This document shows positions 1 to 7,772 of a stretch of DNA of 14,712 bases, in pieces (positions within the stretch are counted from its first letter, which is position 1; each line of letters starts with the position of its first letter). The DNA comes from Candidatus Latescibacterota bacterium (lineage in GTDB: Bacteria > JAAXHH01 > JABIQT01): positions 1 through 14,712 of the forward strand of contig JABIQT010000328.1 of the NCBI GenBank assembly GCA_018667995.1, read 5' to 3'. A model generated the notes under the pieces. That model worked only from the letters and a program-made list of their open reading frames with translations, was not told the origin of the DNA and made no database searches. Both the position numbers and the translations under genes were made by a program.

Positions 1-1066
1 GACTACCCATTTCATCGAAATTCGCTGTACGGCCCTGCTCGTAGATCCGGTCGATCATCCCTCTTGGGAGATCAAAATAGCCCGCATCACCTGTGAGCAG
101 GAATGCATTGTTGGCGGCAGTGATCGCAGCGTAACCAAGATTGTAAAACCCGTGAGGCCACGTCCATCCGTACAGACCGCCATACCATTTACCGTTGTGC
201 AACGTGCCCACTTTTCCGTCCAAGCCTACATTGTCGGGCATGATGCCGTTATTGTCCCGAGCACGTTCCAGCCAGCCCTCCGTGTACTCCAGGAGCCAAC
301 TGCGGTATTTGTCGTCTCCCGTCATCAGGTAGGCATTCATGATGAGGCCATTCACGTTCAGGTTGTTACCCACGTCGCCTTCCCGGAACCGCTCCGCCAT
401 GGCCTTTCCCATGGCTCGTGCTTTGTCCGGGTTCTGGAGGTCTTCCACGCGACTGATACCGGGCACATCAGTCAGCGGCAACCCGTAAACAAGCATGCTT
501 GCACCTGGATTGTAACTCAGGGCACTGTCGTCGTCACTCATGCCCCAAGCGGGTCCGGCGCTGCCATTGTGTGGTGCGCGAATGATACGGTGCTCAGGGT
601 CATAATTCGGGGCGTCGGGATCTTCATTGAGGTAGAACCCCGCGAATCGGCGGGCCCTATCCATGAGTACATCGTTGCCGGGATCGGCGAGACAGTTGTG
701 GTAGAAATAGATGTAACTCTCGCTCTGATGAAACTGATCATAACCCCGCTCATATTCCTTGTGAATACGCCCGTAGCCGGTCAGTTGCTGCGTTATCCCG
801 TCCCAATGCCGCTCCGCCATCTCAAGCAGATGATCTCCACCGCCGAGGCTGTACAGCTGCGCAAAATTGTGGAAGGCCTCGTAAAAATCATCCATGCCGT
901 CCCGGCTACCCGACCATTTATCCGCCCACTTCAAAGACCCGTCCGGGTTGGTATATTTTTCCTCATACGGATGGACCGCGTCATCCATGAGATCGATCAG
1001 CTGTCGCTCCAGAACGGCCCACGCCGGAGCGATGTCATAGTGCATGCTGGCGGTGATGGTCTTCAT
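1..1066 (-). CDS. Six-hairpin glycosidase-like helical protein (5' part; runs off left edge)
   Basis: An open frame runs from ATG at 1066 to the left edge without a stop, giving about 355 codons; the 3' end lies outside the window. The start is fixed by an in-frame TAA just upstream, and GGAGAA sits about 9 nt before the ATG. The product begins MKTITASMHYDIAPAW, with no signal peptide, so it is probably cytoplasmic. It is rich in amphipathic helices with Trp, Tyr, His and Asp clusters: KWADKWSGSRDGMDDFYE near residue 50, GPAWGMSDDDSALSYNPG near 175, and GKWYGGLYGWTWPHGFYN near 295. This resembles (alpha/alpha)6-toroid glycosidases and related conserved proteins of uncultured bacteria. I cannot name a family or the catalytic acids. 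It is divergent from the PhyH unit across a 131-bp spacer, which suggests co-regulation. The gene is real with high likelihood; its function is only a fold-level guess. Confidence 0.75.
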   Translation of the reverse strand, partial: MKTITASMHYDIAPAWAVLERQLIDLMDDAVHPYEEKYTNPDGSLKWADKWSGSRDGMDDFYEAFHNFAQLYSLGGGDHLLEMAERHWDGITQQLTGYGRIHKEYERGYDQFHQSESYIYFYHNCLADPGNDVLMDRARRFAGFYLNEDPDAPNYDPEHRIIRAPHNGSAGPAWGMSDDDSALSYNPGASMLVYGLPLTDVPGISRVEDLQNPDKARAMGKAMAERFREGDVGNNLNVNGLIMNAYLMTGDDKYRSWLLEYTEGWLERARDNNGIMPDNVGLDGKVGTLHNGKWYGGLYGWTWPHGFYNLGYAAITAANNAFLLTGDAGYFDLPRGMIDRIYEQGRTANFDEMGS

Positions 1067-1197
1067 CTCCGATTCTTCTCCCTGTTAAGTTATTGATCTC
1101 ACATGATTATTCGCATAGTGCTTATGGCATAATTCTCTTGTTTCTGAAACCTGTCTTCGTCTTTTTACAATGCGGCGATTCAATTCAAGAGGCGGTC
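1067..1197. promoter_or_regulatory. Divergent intergenic region between hydrolase-like gene and PhyH unit
   Basis: This is a 131-bp AT-richer spacer between two divergent starts, so it should hold promoters for both directions. On the plus strand there is an extended -10-like TGgCATAAT at 1125-1133, about 65 nt before the ATG at 1198. A second weak candidate is TTGATC (1093-1098), a 17-nt spacer, then TAGTGC (1116-1121). I found no convincing operator palindrome. Promoter positions are tentative; the divergent arrangement itself is certain. Confidence 0.5.
1125..1133 (+). promoter_or_regulatory. Candidate extended -10 element for the PhyH unit
   Basis: TGgCATAAT matches an extended -10 (TGn followed by a hexamer with 5 of 6 bases of TATAAT). 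No good -35 hexamer lies 16-18 nt upstream, which extended -10 promoters can tolerate. It would give a leader of roughly 55-60 nt. Confidence 0.25.
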
Positions 1198-2625
1198 ATG
1201 TCAGATTCTCATTATGCGCTAACAGACCAGCAGATCCAACTGTTTATTCAGCGTGGCTTTCTTACCATCCAGGCCGACGCAGATCCGGGCCTGCATGGGG
1301 AGATCCACGACCAGCTGGAGCATGTTTATGCCAACGAAGGCAACATCGGCAACAACATTCTGCCCCGTATTCCCAGAATTCAAGAGGTCTTCGACGATCC
1401 CGCCGTGCGTGCTGCCCTGACTGGCCTGCTGGGACCTGACTACATCATGAATCCGCATCGGCACGGCCATCTCAATCCCCCGGGTAGCAAGGGTCAAACG
1501 TGGCACAAGGATTGTTACGTCTACGATCACAACCTGAGGCATCCCCGGTTTCAGTGGATTCTTGCCTTCTACTATCCCCAGGATACAGACGCCGATATGG
1601 GGCCATCCGCTCTTGTACCGGGCCATCAGAACTTCAAGACCATCTCGGCGGTCGATCCAGATCACACCACGGAGTCGGTCCTGCCGCTCCTGGGAATTGC
1701 CGGCACGGTTACGCTCCTAAACTTTGATGCATGGCACCGTGCGACGGCAAATGTCAGCAACAAGAACCGTTACATGTTGAAATTCCAGTTCGCGCGCATG
1801 AGCCAACCGCGCGCGCCATTGTGGCAGCATGGGTCTGCAACGTGGGTTCCGTCCGAACCTGATTCTGTACCGGGGCTTTCACGCGATGTCTGGCACTGGC
1901 TGCGTGGCGGCATGTCGACTCCAGTGAACAATGGCAAGGTGAATGAGGCCGATCTATTGGCCGATGATGAATGCTTGCGGCTCAATACAGCCTACGATCT
2001 CGCCGCCCATGAGGGCACCGAGTCCCTCTTGGTTGAGGCAATGCGCCGGGAAACACGAGAAGCCATCGAAGACACCACCGCGAAGACAGCGGACAATGCC
2101 CACGGCACCAACCCCACGGCTGGCGCAGCGGCACGGGCTCTGTCCTCCATGGGTTCAAGGGCTGTTCCCATGCTTGCAGAAAGTCTTCACGATGACCTGT
2201 GGTGGATCAGGGCTATGTCTGCTGATATCCTGGCGCGTATCGGACCATCGGCGGCAATGGTAGAGGAACAGCTCGTTCATGCTCTCGCCGATGACCACTG
2301 GTGGGTGCGCAGGAATGCACTGGAGGCATTACGATCCCTCGGGCCGGTGAAGGAATCATCCATACATCCGATCACTAACGCATTACATGACTCCGACTAC
2401 CGAGTCCGGCGAAATGCCGCACTCGCCCTCTGCCACCTCGGTGAAGCGGGCGAGAGTGCCGTAGCCGCCCTACTGGAAGTGCTGGAAGATGAAAACCGCT
2501 ACAACCGCTTCTATGCCGCGCTGGCCTTGCGACGCATCGGAACGCCAAAAGCAACCAATGCCCTGATGGATTCTCTCTTTACGGCCAGATGGTGCCCATT
2601 GACATCTGCGGATAGCCGATACTGA
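1198..2625 (+). CDS. Phytanoyl-CoA dioxygenase (PhyH) family protein with C-terminal HEAT repeats
   Basis: A 475-aa protein in two parts. Residues ~5-235 are a PhyH-type Fe(II)/2-oxoglutarate oxygenase domain. The facial triad is visible as H103-x-D105 (in TWHKDCYVYDH) and distal H180 (DAWHRATA). R191 lies 11 residues after the distal His, the same spacing as H264/R275 in human phytanoyl-CoA hydroxylase, so it is the likely 2-oxoglutarate-binding Arg. Residues ~305-465 are four to five HEAT/PBS-lyase-type helical repeats, with recurring blocks such as DDLWWIRAMSADILARIG and DDHWWVRRNALEALRSLG. I chose ATG 1198 because AGAGG lies 5 nt upstream and PhyH domains begin close to it. An in-frame TTG at 1093 would add 35 residues covering the divergent promoter region. 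No signal peptide. It is the first gene of a two-gene unit with another PhyH gene 35 bp downstream. Oxygenase class is confident; the substrate is unknown. Confidence 0.9.
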   Translation: MSDSHYALTDQQIQLFIQRGFLTIQADADPGLHGEIHDQLEHVYANEGNIGNNILPRIPRIQEVFDDPAVRAALTGLLGPDYIMNPHRHGHLNPPGSKGQTWHKDCYVYDHNLRHPRFQWILAFYYPQDTDADMGPSALVPGHQNFKTISAVDPDHTTESVLPLLGIAGTVTLLNFDAWHRATANVSNKNRYMLKFQFARMSQPRAPLWQHGSATWVPSEPDSVPGLSRDVWHWLRGGMSTPVNNGKVNEADLLADDECLRLNTAYDLAAHEGTESLLVEAMRRETREAIEDTTAKTADNAHGTNPTAGAAARALSSMGSRAVPMLAESLHDDLWWIRAMSADILARIGPSAAMVEEQLVHALADDHWWVRRNALEALRSLGPVKESSIHPITNALHDSDYRVRRNAALALCHLGEAGESAVAALLEVLEDENRYNRFYAALALRRIGTPKATNALMDSLFTARWCPLTSADSRY

Positions 2626-2660
2626 AGCAGCCCAATGAAAATCAACCGAAAGGAAAAACC

Positions 2661-3446
2661 ATGATGACTCCGGAACAACGATATTTATTTGATGTTTTCG
2701 GATATCTCCATCTTGAAAACGCCTTATCTCCAGACGAATTGGCGGCCTGCCAGAATGCGACAAAGCGGTACATGGACACGCCAGAGGACCAGCTGCCTCC
2801 AGGTTTCGAGGTGGATGGCCAACGATACGTCCACGGTTTCGCCTTTGACAAATGCCTCGAGGCGCTGACCCGTCACCCCTCCTTCTGGCCGATCGTACGG
2901 GAACTGACCAACGACCGTCCGAGGCTCCTGAGCGGCACTCTCCAGGTTAACCGACCAGGAGAATCGAGCGTAGGCGGTCTCCATTGCGCTCGGGAAGGCT
3001 TCGGCTGGGAGAGTACACGATACGAAACCCACCACGGCAAGATCTATTGTGATGACATCATCGTCTTCCCGTACCTGGATGACGTGAACCCGGGGGACGG
3101 TGGTCTGCTGGTGCTTCCCGGCTCACACAAGGCGGCATTTCCGCGTCCGGAATCGCTGTTCAATGAAGGCGTGATGCGCACGGTCGAGGATATCCCCCCG
3201 GGCGTCGTCAATGTCACACCCAAGGCGGGTGATATCGTAGTCACTTCGGAATTGATGACCCACGGGATTCTGGAATGGCTTCCAAAGGACAGGATGCGCC
3301 GAATACTGGTCCTGCGCTATAAACCCCAGCATGCGGGCCTGGCCATGCCCTATCCCGACGAGATCAAAGAGCGGCTAGAACCTGAGACGGTGGAGCTCAT
3401 GGAGACCAATCACTACACGCATGTCAAAGATATCGTAAAGGACTGA
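2661..3446 (+). CDS. PhyH-family protein lacking the canonical iron-binding Asp
   Basis: A 261-aa protein preceded by AAAGGA about 6 nt before ATG 2661; a second ATG follows directly at 2664. Family features are the N-terminal FGYLHLENALSPDEL segment, LTDVNPGDGG-like YLDDVNPGDGGLLVLPGSHK (residues ~138-157), and the distal-His segment MTHGILEW (H201) followed by R211, R213 and R214, one of which would bind 2-oxoglutarate. The proximal motif expected as H-x-D reads H108-C109-A110, so the acidic metal ligand is missing, and no other plausible H-x-D/E occurs in that region. I recall related PhyH-like proteins of uncultured bacteria with HCGG here, so this may be a subfamily trait rather than a mutation. 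The protein may bind iron with two His, use another acid, or not be a classical oxygenase. It is probably cotranscribed with the HEAT-fused PhyH and ends 11 bp from a convergent gene. Confidence 0.88.
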   Translation: MMTPEQRYLFDVFGYLHLENALSPDELAACQNATKRYMDTPEDQLPPGFEVDGQRYVHGFAFDKCLEALTRHPSFWPIVRELTNDRPRLLSGTLQVNRPGESSVGGLHCAREGFGWESTRYETHHGKIYCDDIIVFPYLDDVNPGDGGLLVLPGSHKAAFPRPESLFNEGVMRTVEDIPPGVVNVTPKAGDIVVTSELMTHGILEWLPKDRMRRILVLRYKPQHAGLAMPYPDEIKERLEPETVELMETNHYTHVKDIVKD

Positions 3447-3457
3447 TTTCGAGGGGT

Positions 3458-5797
3458 TTACGATTCGAGTTTGTTCCGCCATTCCGGGAGCCTGACCTGA
3501 AGGAGATCGGTGACCTGGGCTATCTTTGCGGTCAACATGGCTTGTGTGGATGCGACACCCATGTCCAGTCGAAGGCTCGTATCGAGATAGTCTACGTCTC
3601 GCACCAGTTCTAAGTCCTTCCTGGCAATCTGCAGTTCGGACTCAGCAAGTTCTGTCAATCTATTGAGGTCTCTGAGATTCTCACGACAATGTCCCTGTCG
3701 AACCCAGGACTGACCGCTGTGTTCCCGTATGATGTCTCTCAGCCGTAAGAACTCTTCGACGTTGGCCGCACTTCGCCAGGTGAATGCCAGGTGCTGGGCA
3801 AGTACGAATTCCATCCGAAATCTCCCCCGGTGCTGCTCAGAGATGGTCGATGAAGCGCGCTCCAGCATCCGCACGCCCTGCTCCCAGAGACGCGCCATCT
3901 CCTGCAATTCCTCCAACGCCACATCGTGCCCGGTATTCGGCCCCCTTCGCGCCACCGCCTTAAACCCGGGCCGATCGTAGAACAGTGGCTTTCGCTTTGT
4001 CAGGGCCGTTTCATCGTCGCTGGCCGTGATCTCCCATTGCCAGTAGAACACGCCGTAGAATACGTCGTCCAGATCCTCCGGATTGGGCTCCAGACAGAGC
4101 GGCTGGCCGGCACCTATAAAATAGGAACCCACATAATAATCGAGGTTGGGATGGTGGCGCATAGCATCGGAAAACCGTCCCCAGGCTTTGCGAACCACTG
4201 GGCCGACGTCGCCAAAGTCACGACGTGCGATGGCATCCAGCGTGCGCACGGGATCGCCAAATTCGGTGCCCCGTCCCCAGATCAACCAGTATCCCAGTTC
4301 CTCCGAGGGGGATTTGCATCCGCCGTCGAACAACCACCTTGAATGGATAGCATATGGCTTCAGACGACGGGCATTTTCCCAAATGGCTTTCTGGTTCTCG
4401 AGAACCGGCAGATAGGGCACGTTGAGACATTCTATGGAATTGTTGATCTCTAATTTGACGCTGAATCGCAGCCCCGCGGTCCGACACTTGCTGCGTTGCC
4501 TTTGCACACGCGGGCTCGGCGTCGTGCGGCTCAAAGAGTAGTCCCAGATATTCTTGGCATACCCAGCTGCGCGCCAATCGACAGAGTCCTTGTCCACTTC
4601 CGATTGGAAGATTACATGTGCGGGATCGAGCGCCTCAATGAAGGCCTCCTGGTCGCGATCACGAGACCAGTGCCCGGCCGAATAGGGCCACGTGACTACG
4701 ACAGTTTCTGGATGGCGCTCGTGGAGTGTGCGCGCCACGTCGTTGATCAACTCGGCCACCGTCACCGATGGAATACGCCCCCCACAGCGTGGACAATCGG
4801 ATGCTTGATTCCGACTACGCATGAAGCAGTGATAGAAGCCTTCGCCTCCCGTAATGGAAAGGATCCCTCCCAATTCCGGGATCTCGTCGAAAATGGCACG
4901 CCAGGACTCCGCCAGAAAAGCACGTGTCTCAGGATCGCTGGTACAGAGGGTCCGAAACGCACCATTGCTCTGGATCGCCCCTCGGGCTCCGGGACAGCTC
5001 TCAAAGACTTCATGCCCGGGAGGGAGTTTGGGGTTATATCCCATGAGTATGATACGAATGCCAAACCGAGCGGCCTGCCGGGCGAGCCGCCCTAACCGCT
5101 TCAAGTTCTCCTGCGCTTCGGGATTCGTAAGACTTCGAAAAGGGCCTTGGGGATCAGGAACCAGGTAGTCTTCGAGCAGTGTCATGATAGGCACGGCATT
5201 GACGCCCATACGGGCAAGCTCCAGGAAGTTGACATCCTCTTCCCGCCCGTGTATCCAAGCCTGAGTCGTCGAGAATCCGCCCCACAGATCGGAAGCGATA
5301 TGCAGCGAGCAAAGAGGCTTCACCCGCCGGCGACCACGTTGTAGGCAGGGATTCCCCACCAGACTCCAATAGTTGGATAGGTAAATACTGGCACGCAGTA
5401 AGCCGTCTTCTGTGTCTGATCGAATGGTGATTCCGCGGTCCGATGCAGACAGATCAAATGTGGCGTGCCATCGGTCAACCTCTGCGCTGCCCTTGGACCG
5501 CAGGATGAAGCGGATCGTCCGCTGGGTACTTGAAACCTCGCCCATGCGTAATCCCATCCTCCGTTCCAGAAAGTAGCGCAGATCCGCGACGCCATTTCGT
5601 GCCGGACCGTCATGGGAGGCGTCGCCCTCCACAGCGATCCCCCACCCATCATCTACCATGATTTGATCAACCGACGGGACGACGGTGGGACGCACCAGAG
5701 GTGTCCCATCCGGCTGGGACACCGTAGACCAGAAATCGGATTGCCTTATGGATCTAACTTTTTCTGACCAGATCTGTGCGAATGTCGGTTGAGACAT
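3458..5797 (-). CDS. GH20/GH84/GH67-like glycoside hydrolase-type protein
   Basis: A 779-aa protein with no signal peptide. GGAGG lies 5 nt upstream of the ATG, a strong ribosome-binding site. Residues ~40-145 resemble the alpha/beta domain preceding the barrel of hexosaminidase and glucuronidase-like hydrolases, ending ITIRSDTEDGLLRASIYL. Residues ~160-510 look like a TIM barrel: GVNAVPIM (198-205), FGIRIILMGYNP (245-256), then GILSITGGEGFYHC (311-324) at a position where such enzymes carry catalytic acids, E319 being the candidate. Four possible metal or disulfide residues cluster there: H323, C324, C335 and C338 (DCPRCGG). KLEINNSIE (448-456) and SRWLFDGG (486-493) look like further active-site loops. 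Residues ~520-779 are mostly helical. It lies 53 bp downstream of the propeller gene in the same direction, so the two are likely cotranscribed. The exact GH family and substrate are not assignable by eye; a non-catalytic or lyase role is possible. Confidence 0.8.
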   Translation of the reverse strand: MSQPTFAQIWSEKVRSIRQSDFWSTVSQPDGTPLVRPTVVPSVDQIMVDDGWGIAVEGDASHDGPARNGVADLRYFLERRMGLRMGEVSSTQRTIRFILRSKGSAEVDRWHATFDLSASDRGITIRSDTEDGLLRASIYLSNYWSLVGNPCLQRGRRRVKPLCSLHIASDLWGGFSTTQAWIHGREEDVNFLELARMGVNAVPIMTLLEDYLVPDPQGPFRSLTNPEAQENLKRLGRLARQAARFGIRIILMGYNPKLPPGHEVFESCPGARGAIQSNGAFRTLCTSDPETRAFLAESWRAIFDEIPELGGILSITGGEGFYHCFMRSRNQASDCPRCGGRIPSVTVAELINDVARTLHERHPETVVVTWPYSAGHWSRDRDQEAFIEALDPAHVIFQSEVDKDSVDWRAAGYAKNIWDYSLSRTTPSPRVQRQRSKCRTAGLRFSVKLEINNSIECLNVPYLPVLENQKAIWENARRLKPYAIHSRWLFDGGCKSPSEELGYWLIWGRGTEFGDPVRTLDAIARRDFGDVGPVVRKAWGRFSDAMRHHPNLDYYVGSYFIGAGQPLCLEPNPEDLDDVFYGVFYWQWEITASDDETALTKRKPLFYDRPGFKAVARRGPNTGHDVALEELQEMARLWEQGVRMLERASSTISEQHRGRFRMEFVLAQHLAFTWRSAANVEEFLRLRDIIREHSGQSWVRQGHCRENLRDLNRLTELAESELQIARKDLELVRDVDYLDTSLRLDMGVASTQAMLTAKIAQVTDLLQVRLPEWRNKLES

Positions 5798-5850
5798 CGG
5801 GTCCTCCAGTGGCGTCGTGCGAGGGAATCTGCTGCCTGAAGTTTCTCATG
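5798..5850 (-). other. Short intergenic spacer within the minus-strand two-gene unit
   Basis: A 53-bp gap between the stop of the propeller gene and the start of the hydrolase gene. It carries the GGAGG ribosome-binding site of the hydrolase. I see no terminator hairpin, which supports cotranscription. Confidence 0.6.
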
Positions 5851-7653
5851 CTAGTCCAGACTCACACTGCAGATCTCATGGACCTTCGTAAAATAGGCGT
5901 TCCCTTCACGGATAGGACCAGGAACATGAAAGGTGTCCTCGGCTTGACAGATCACCGTGATTTCCAGGCTCTCGGGATCTAAACGATACAGGGAGGATCT
6001 CGTGAAGCCGTAGATAACACCGTCAGGACCAGAGCGCAGTCCGCCCTCCAGAGGTTGTCCCGCGGGCAGGGCTGTGTATGCCTCGAATGCGGTTGTTTCC
6101 GGATTGAATCGAAAGAGCCCCGTGGCGTCATCAAGTCCTGAGTAGGTCCCATATAGAAGGCCGTCCGATCCCGAAACAAGCGCGTTGATGCTGGTAACCG
6201 AGCGATCTGGTGTGCCTTCCCAGGTCTTCCGCTCATGGACATAATCCCACAAAAAGAGGGAAGCCTGTGACACACGTGGCTGGGTGCCCGACCCGCCTTG
6301 GATAGTCGTTCCCACCGCCATCAGCTCTCGATCCTCCAACCAGGCCAGCGACCAGCAACTGGCATCTCCCGCGATATCGCGGTACGTACCGAATGTTCCA
6401 GTGGCCGGTTCATACCATGACAGTGGTCCGCCCCAGATGCCATAATCGGGCACGGCGGCGGTCCATATTCTCCCTAAGGGACCGGTCACCATGGAGCGGG
6501 GCCGGTAAGAGACCTCGTCCATTCGGCCCAGGTCTCTGGGATTGCTGCCCGCCTCGGTCCCGAACTGGTACGGCATTGCAGGATCGTAGACCGAGAGTTT
6601 GGCGCCGGGATAGGAGCACATGTAGAGTTTGCCGTCGAGATTGCCCATGGAGTAGACTTCGCCTGTCGACGTGGAACACTGACCCAGATCCTCCATGTTG
6701 CCACTGTAAGGCTCGAATTCGAACAGGTGGAGCGGAAGTATACTGGAGCCGTAGAGCTTGTTGTCGGGCCCGTCGTGGAGCAGAAAGAGCGAACTACCAG
6801 CGGCAGCATAGTTCAGATTAAGTTCCCGCACGGTCTCCCCATCCTGCGTGACCAAGCCTATAGTTTGGTATCGCTGAACAGCTGCATCCGTGAAAACAGG
6901 ACTGGTGCCATCTGAGAGCGTGAGTGCCGATATAACTTCGGGCAATTCATCCACGGGAACGGCCTCGAAGCCGTCCAGCCTGAAATGGCCCTCACTGGTG
7001 TCCATGTACAGGAATCCGTCTATGGCGCGCAACAAGGAGCATCGGCCTCCATCCTCCTTGGATATTACAGGTCCGACGGTCTCACGCCGCCCTGTGGAGG
7101 GATCGTAGACGGCAACATGAGGAACGGTGACTTTAATATCGCAGGCCACGGTGCCATCTGGCGCCACCAGAGGATAACAATACATGTCTGTGTCATCCAT
7201 ACGGCCGTGATGCATGAACGTCCGCGAAGGAGGATCGTAGCTTGTCAGTCCAGCTGATCCGTAGCAACCTATCCACAGCTTGCCACTCTCATCTTCGTCA
7301 ATCTGGCACGGGAATATGTCGTCAGGCAGGTTTATCGCTCCCAGATCTTCGAGGACGTCCGAAGCTGGATCGAAAGCAAACAGGTGCCCCGAGTGCGCGG
7401 CACCGATATAGATAGTACCGTCCCTGCTCCTCATAGCCGCCGTGGGGTAGTTAGACTCGTCTACCTGGGCGTTGAACTGCTTGCAGACCCCGGTTACCGG
7501 ATCGATTTTCAGGACAAACAGGTTTTCTGCCTGCTGCCCCATGACCGCCACCAGACAGTCATTACCGTCAGCGTCCCGGGTAGGAAAGACCCGTACCCAA
7601 TTGACGCTGCGAACAGGCGCGCCAAACGTTCGAATGTGCGAATTGGTTGACAT
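5851..7653 (-). CDS. Beta-propeller protein of about twelve repeats (Vgb/SMP-30-like sheets)
   Basis: A 600-aa protein starting at ATG 7653; GGGGAT lies about 6 nt upstream and there is no signal peptide. The chain is a succession of ~44-residue units, each with a hydrophobic beta strand, a (Y/F)DPxT/S turn and a following strand. Clear turns: IDPVTG (50-55), FDPASD (94-99), YDPPSR (139-144), YDPSTG (183-188), FEPYSG (313-318), YDPAMP (356-361), YEPATG (414-419), FNPETT (516-521) and LDPESL (558-563). Degenerate copies sit near 228, 271 and 470. Gly-Asp-rich loops such as SRDGTIYIG, PLGRIWTAA and GPDGVIYGF resemble streptogramin lyase (Vgb), SMP-30 and ligand-sensing propellers. Twelve units would fit two six-bladed propellers. 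Likely roles are a sugar lactonase-like or lyase-like enzyme, or a binding/scaffold protein; I cannot place catalytic residues. It is the promoter-proximal gene of the unit with the hydrolase. Confidence 0.85.
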   Translation of the reverse strand: MSTNSHIRTFGAPVRSVNWVRVFPTRDADGNDCLVAVMGQQAENLFVLKIDPVTGVCKQFNAQVDESNYPTAAMRSRDGTIYIGAAHSGHLFAFDPASDVLEDLGAINLPDDIFPCQIDEDESGKLWIGCYGSAGLTSYDPPSRTFMHHGRMDDTDMYCYPLVAPDGTVACDIKVTVPHVAVYDPSTGRRETVGPVISKEDGGRCSLLRAIDGFLYMDTSEGHFRLDGFEAVPVDELPEVISALTLSDGTSPVFTDAAVQRYQTIGLVTQDGETVRELNLNYAAAGSSLFLLHDGPDNKLYGSSILPLHLFEFEPYSGNMEDLGQCSTSTGEVYSMGNLDGKLYMCSYPGAKLSVYDPAMPYQFGTEAGSNPRDLGRMDEVSYRPRSMVTGPLGRIWTAAVPDYGIWGGPLSWYEPATGTFGTYRDIAGDASCWSLAWLEDRELMAVGTTIQGGSGTQPRVSQASLFLWDYVHERKTWEGTPDRSVTSINALVSGSDGLLYGTYSGLDDATGLFRFNPETTAFEAYTALPAGQPLEGGLRSGPDGVIYGFTRSSLYRLDPESLEITVICQAEDTFHVPGPIREGNAYFTKVHEICSVSLD

Positions 7654-7772
7654 GCGATATCCCCAGTTGATATTTGGGTGTTAGAGATGTCTATTGGAAA
7701 TGTAAACTTCTGCTGTGCCTGTTGAGTTGTCCATATTAATCGGTGTGTCAATCTTGTCAAAGGAATAGCGCC
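7654..7772. promoter_or_regulatory. Divergent intergenic region between propeller and dehydrogenase genes
   Basis: A 119-bp spacer separating divergent starts, so both transcription units should initiate here. Candidate overlapping promoters are a plus-strand TTGATA/TCTATT pair (7667-7695) and a minus-strand TTTACA (7706-7701) with a 17-nt spacer to a poor TAACAC -10 (7683-7678). Their overlap would make the two directions compete or be jointly repressed. No long operator palindrome was seen. Confidence 0.45.
7667..7695 (+). promoter_or_regulatory. Candidate sigma70-type promoter for the dehydrogenase gene
   Basis: TTGATA (5 of 6 to TTGACA) at 7667-7672, a 17-nt spacer, then TCTATT (4 of 6 to TATAAT) at 7690-7695. 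The predicted leader is about 70 nt to the ATG at 7773. Spacing is ideal, but the match was found by eye in a short AT-rich region. Confidence 0.3.

Noticed and set aside
152-1096. Plus-strand open frame of 314 codons
   Set aside because: It lies antisense to the minus-strand gene open to the left edge, has no convincing ribosome-binding site, and its translation resembles no protein family.
1093-1197. Upstream TTG start adding 35 residues, including a hydrophobic stretch, to the PhyH-HEAT protein
   Set aside because: ATG 1198 has a better ribosome-binding site, the PhyH domain starts right after it, and the extension covers the likely divergent promoter region.
3447-3457. Possible terminator between convergent PhyH and hydrolase genes
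   Set aside because: The gap is only 11 bp and I could not find a stable hairpin with a T-tract around it.
4496-5095. Plus-strand open frame of 199 codons inside the hydrolase-like gene
   Set aside because: Antisense shadow of a strongly supported gene, with no start signal or family resemblance.
7743-7772. Upstream GTG start adding ten residues with a CxxC (MCQSCQRNSA) to the dehydrogenase
   Set aside because: ATG 7773 has AAGGA at good spacing and begins where this family normally begins; the extra CxxC is probably translated noncoding leader.
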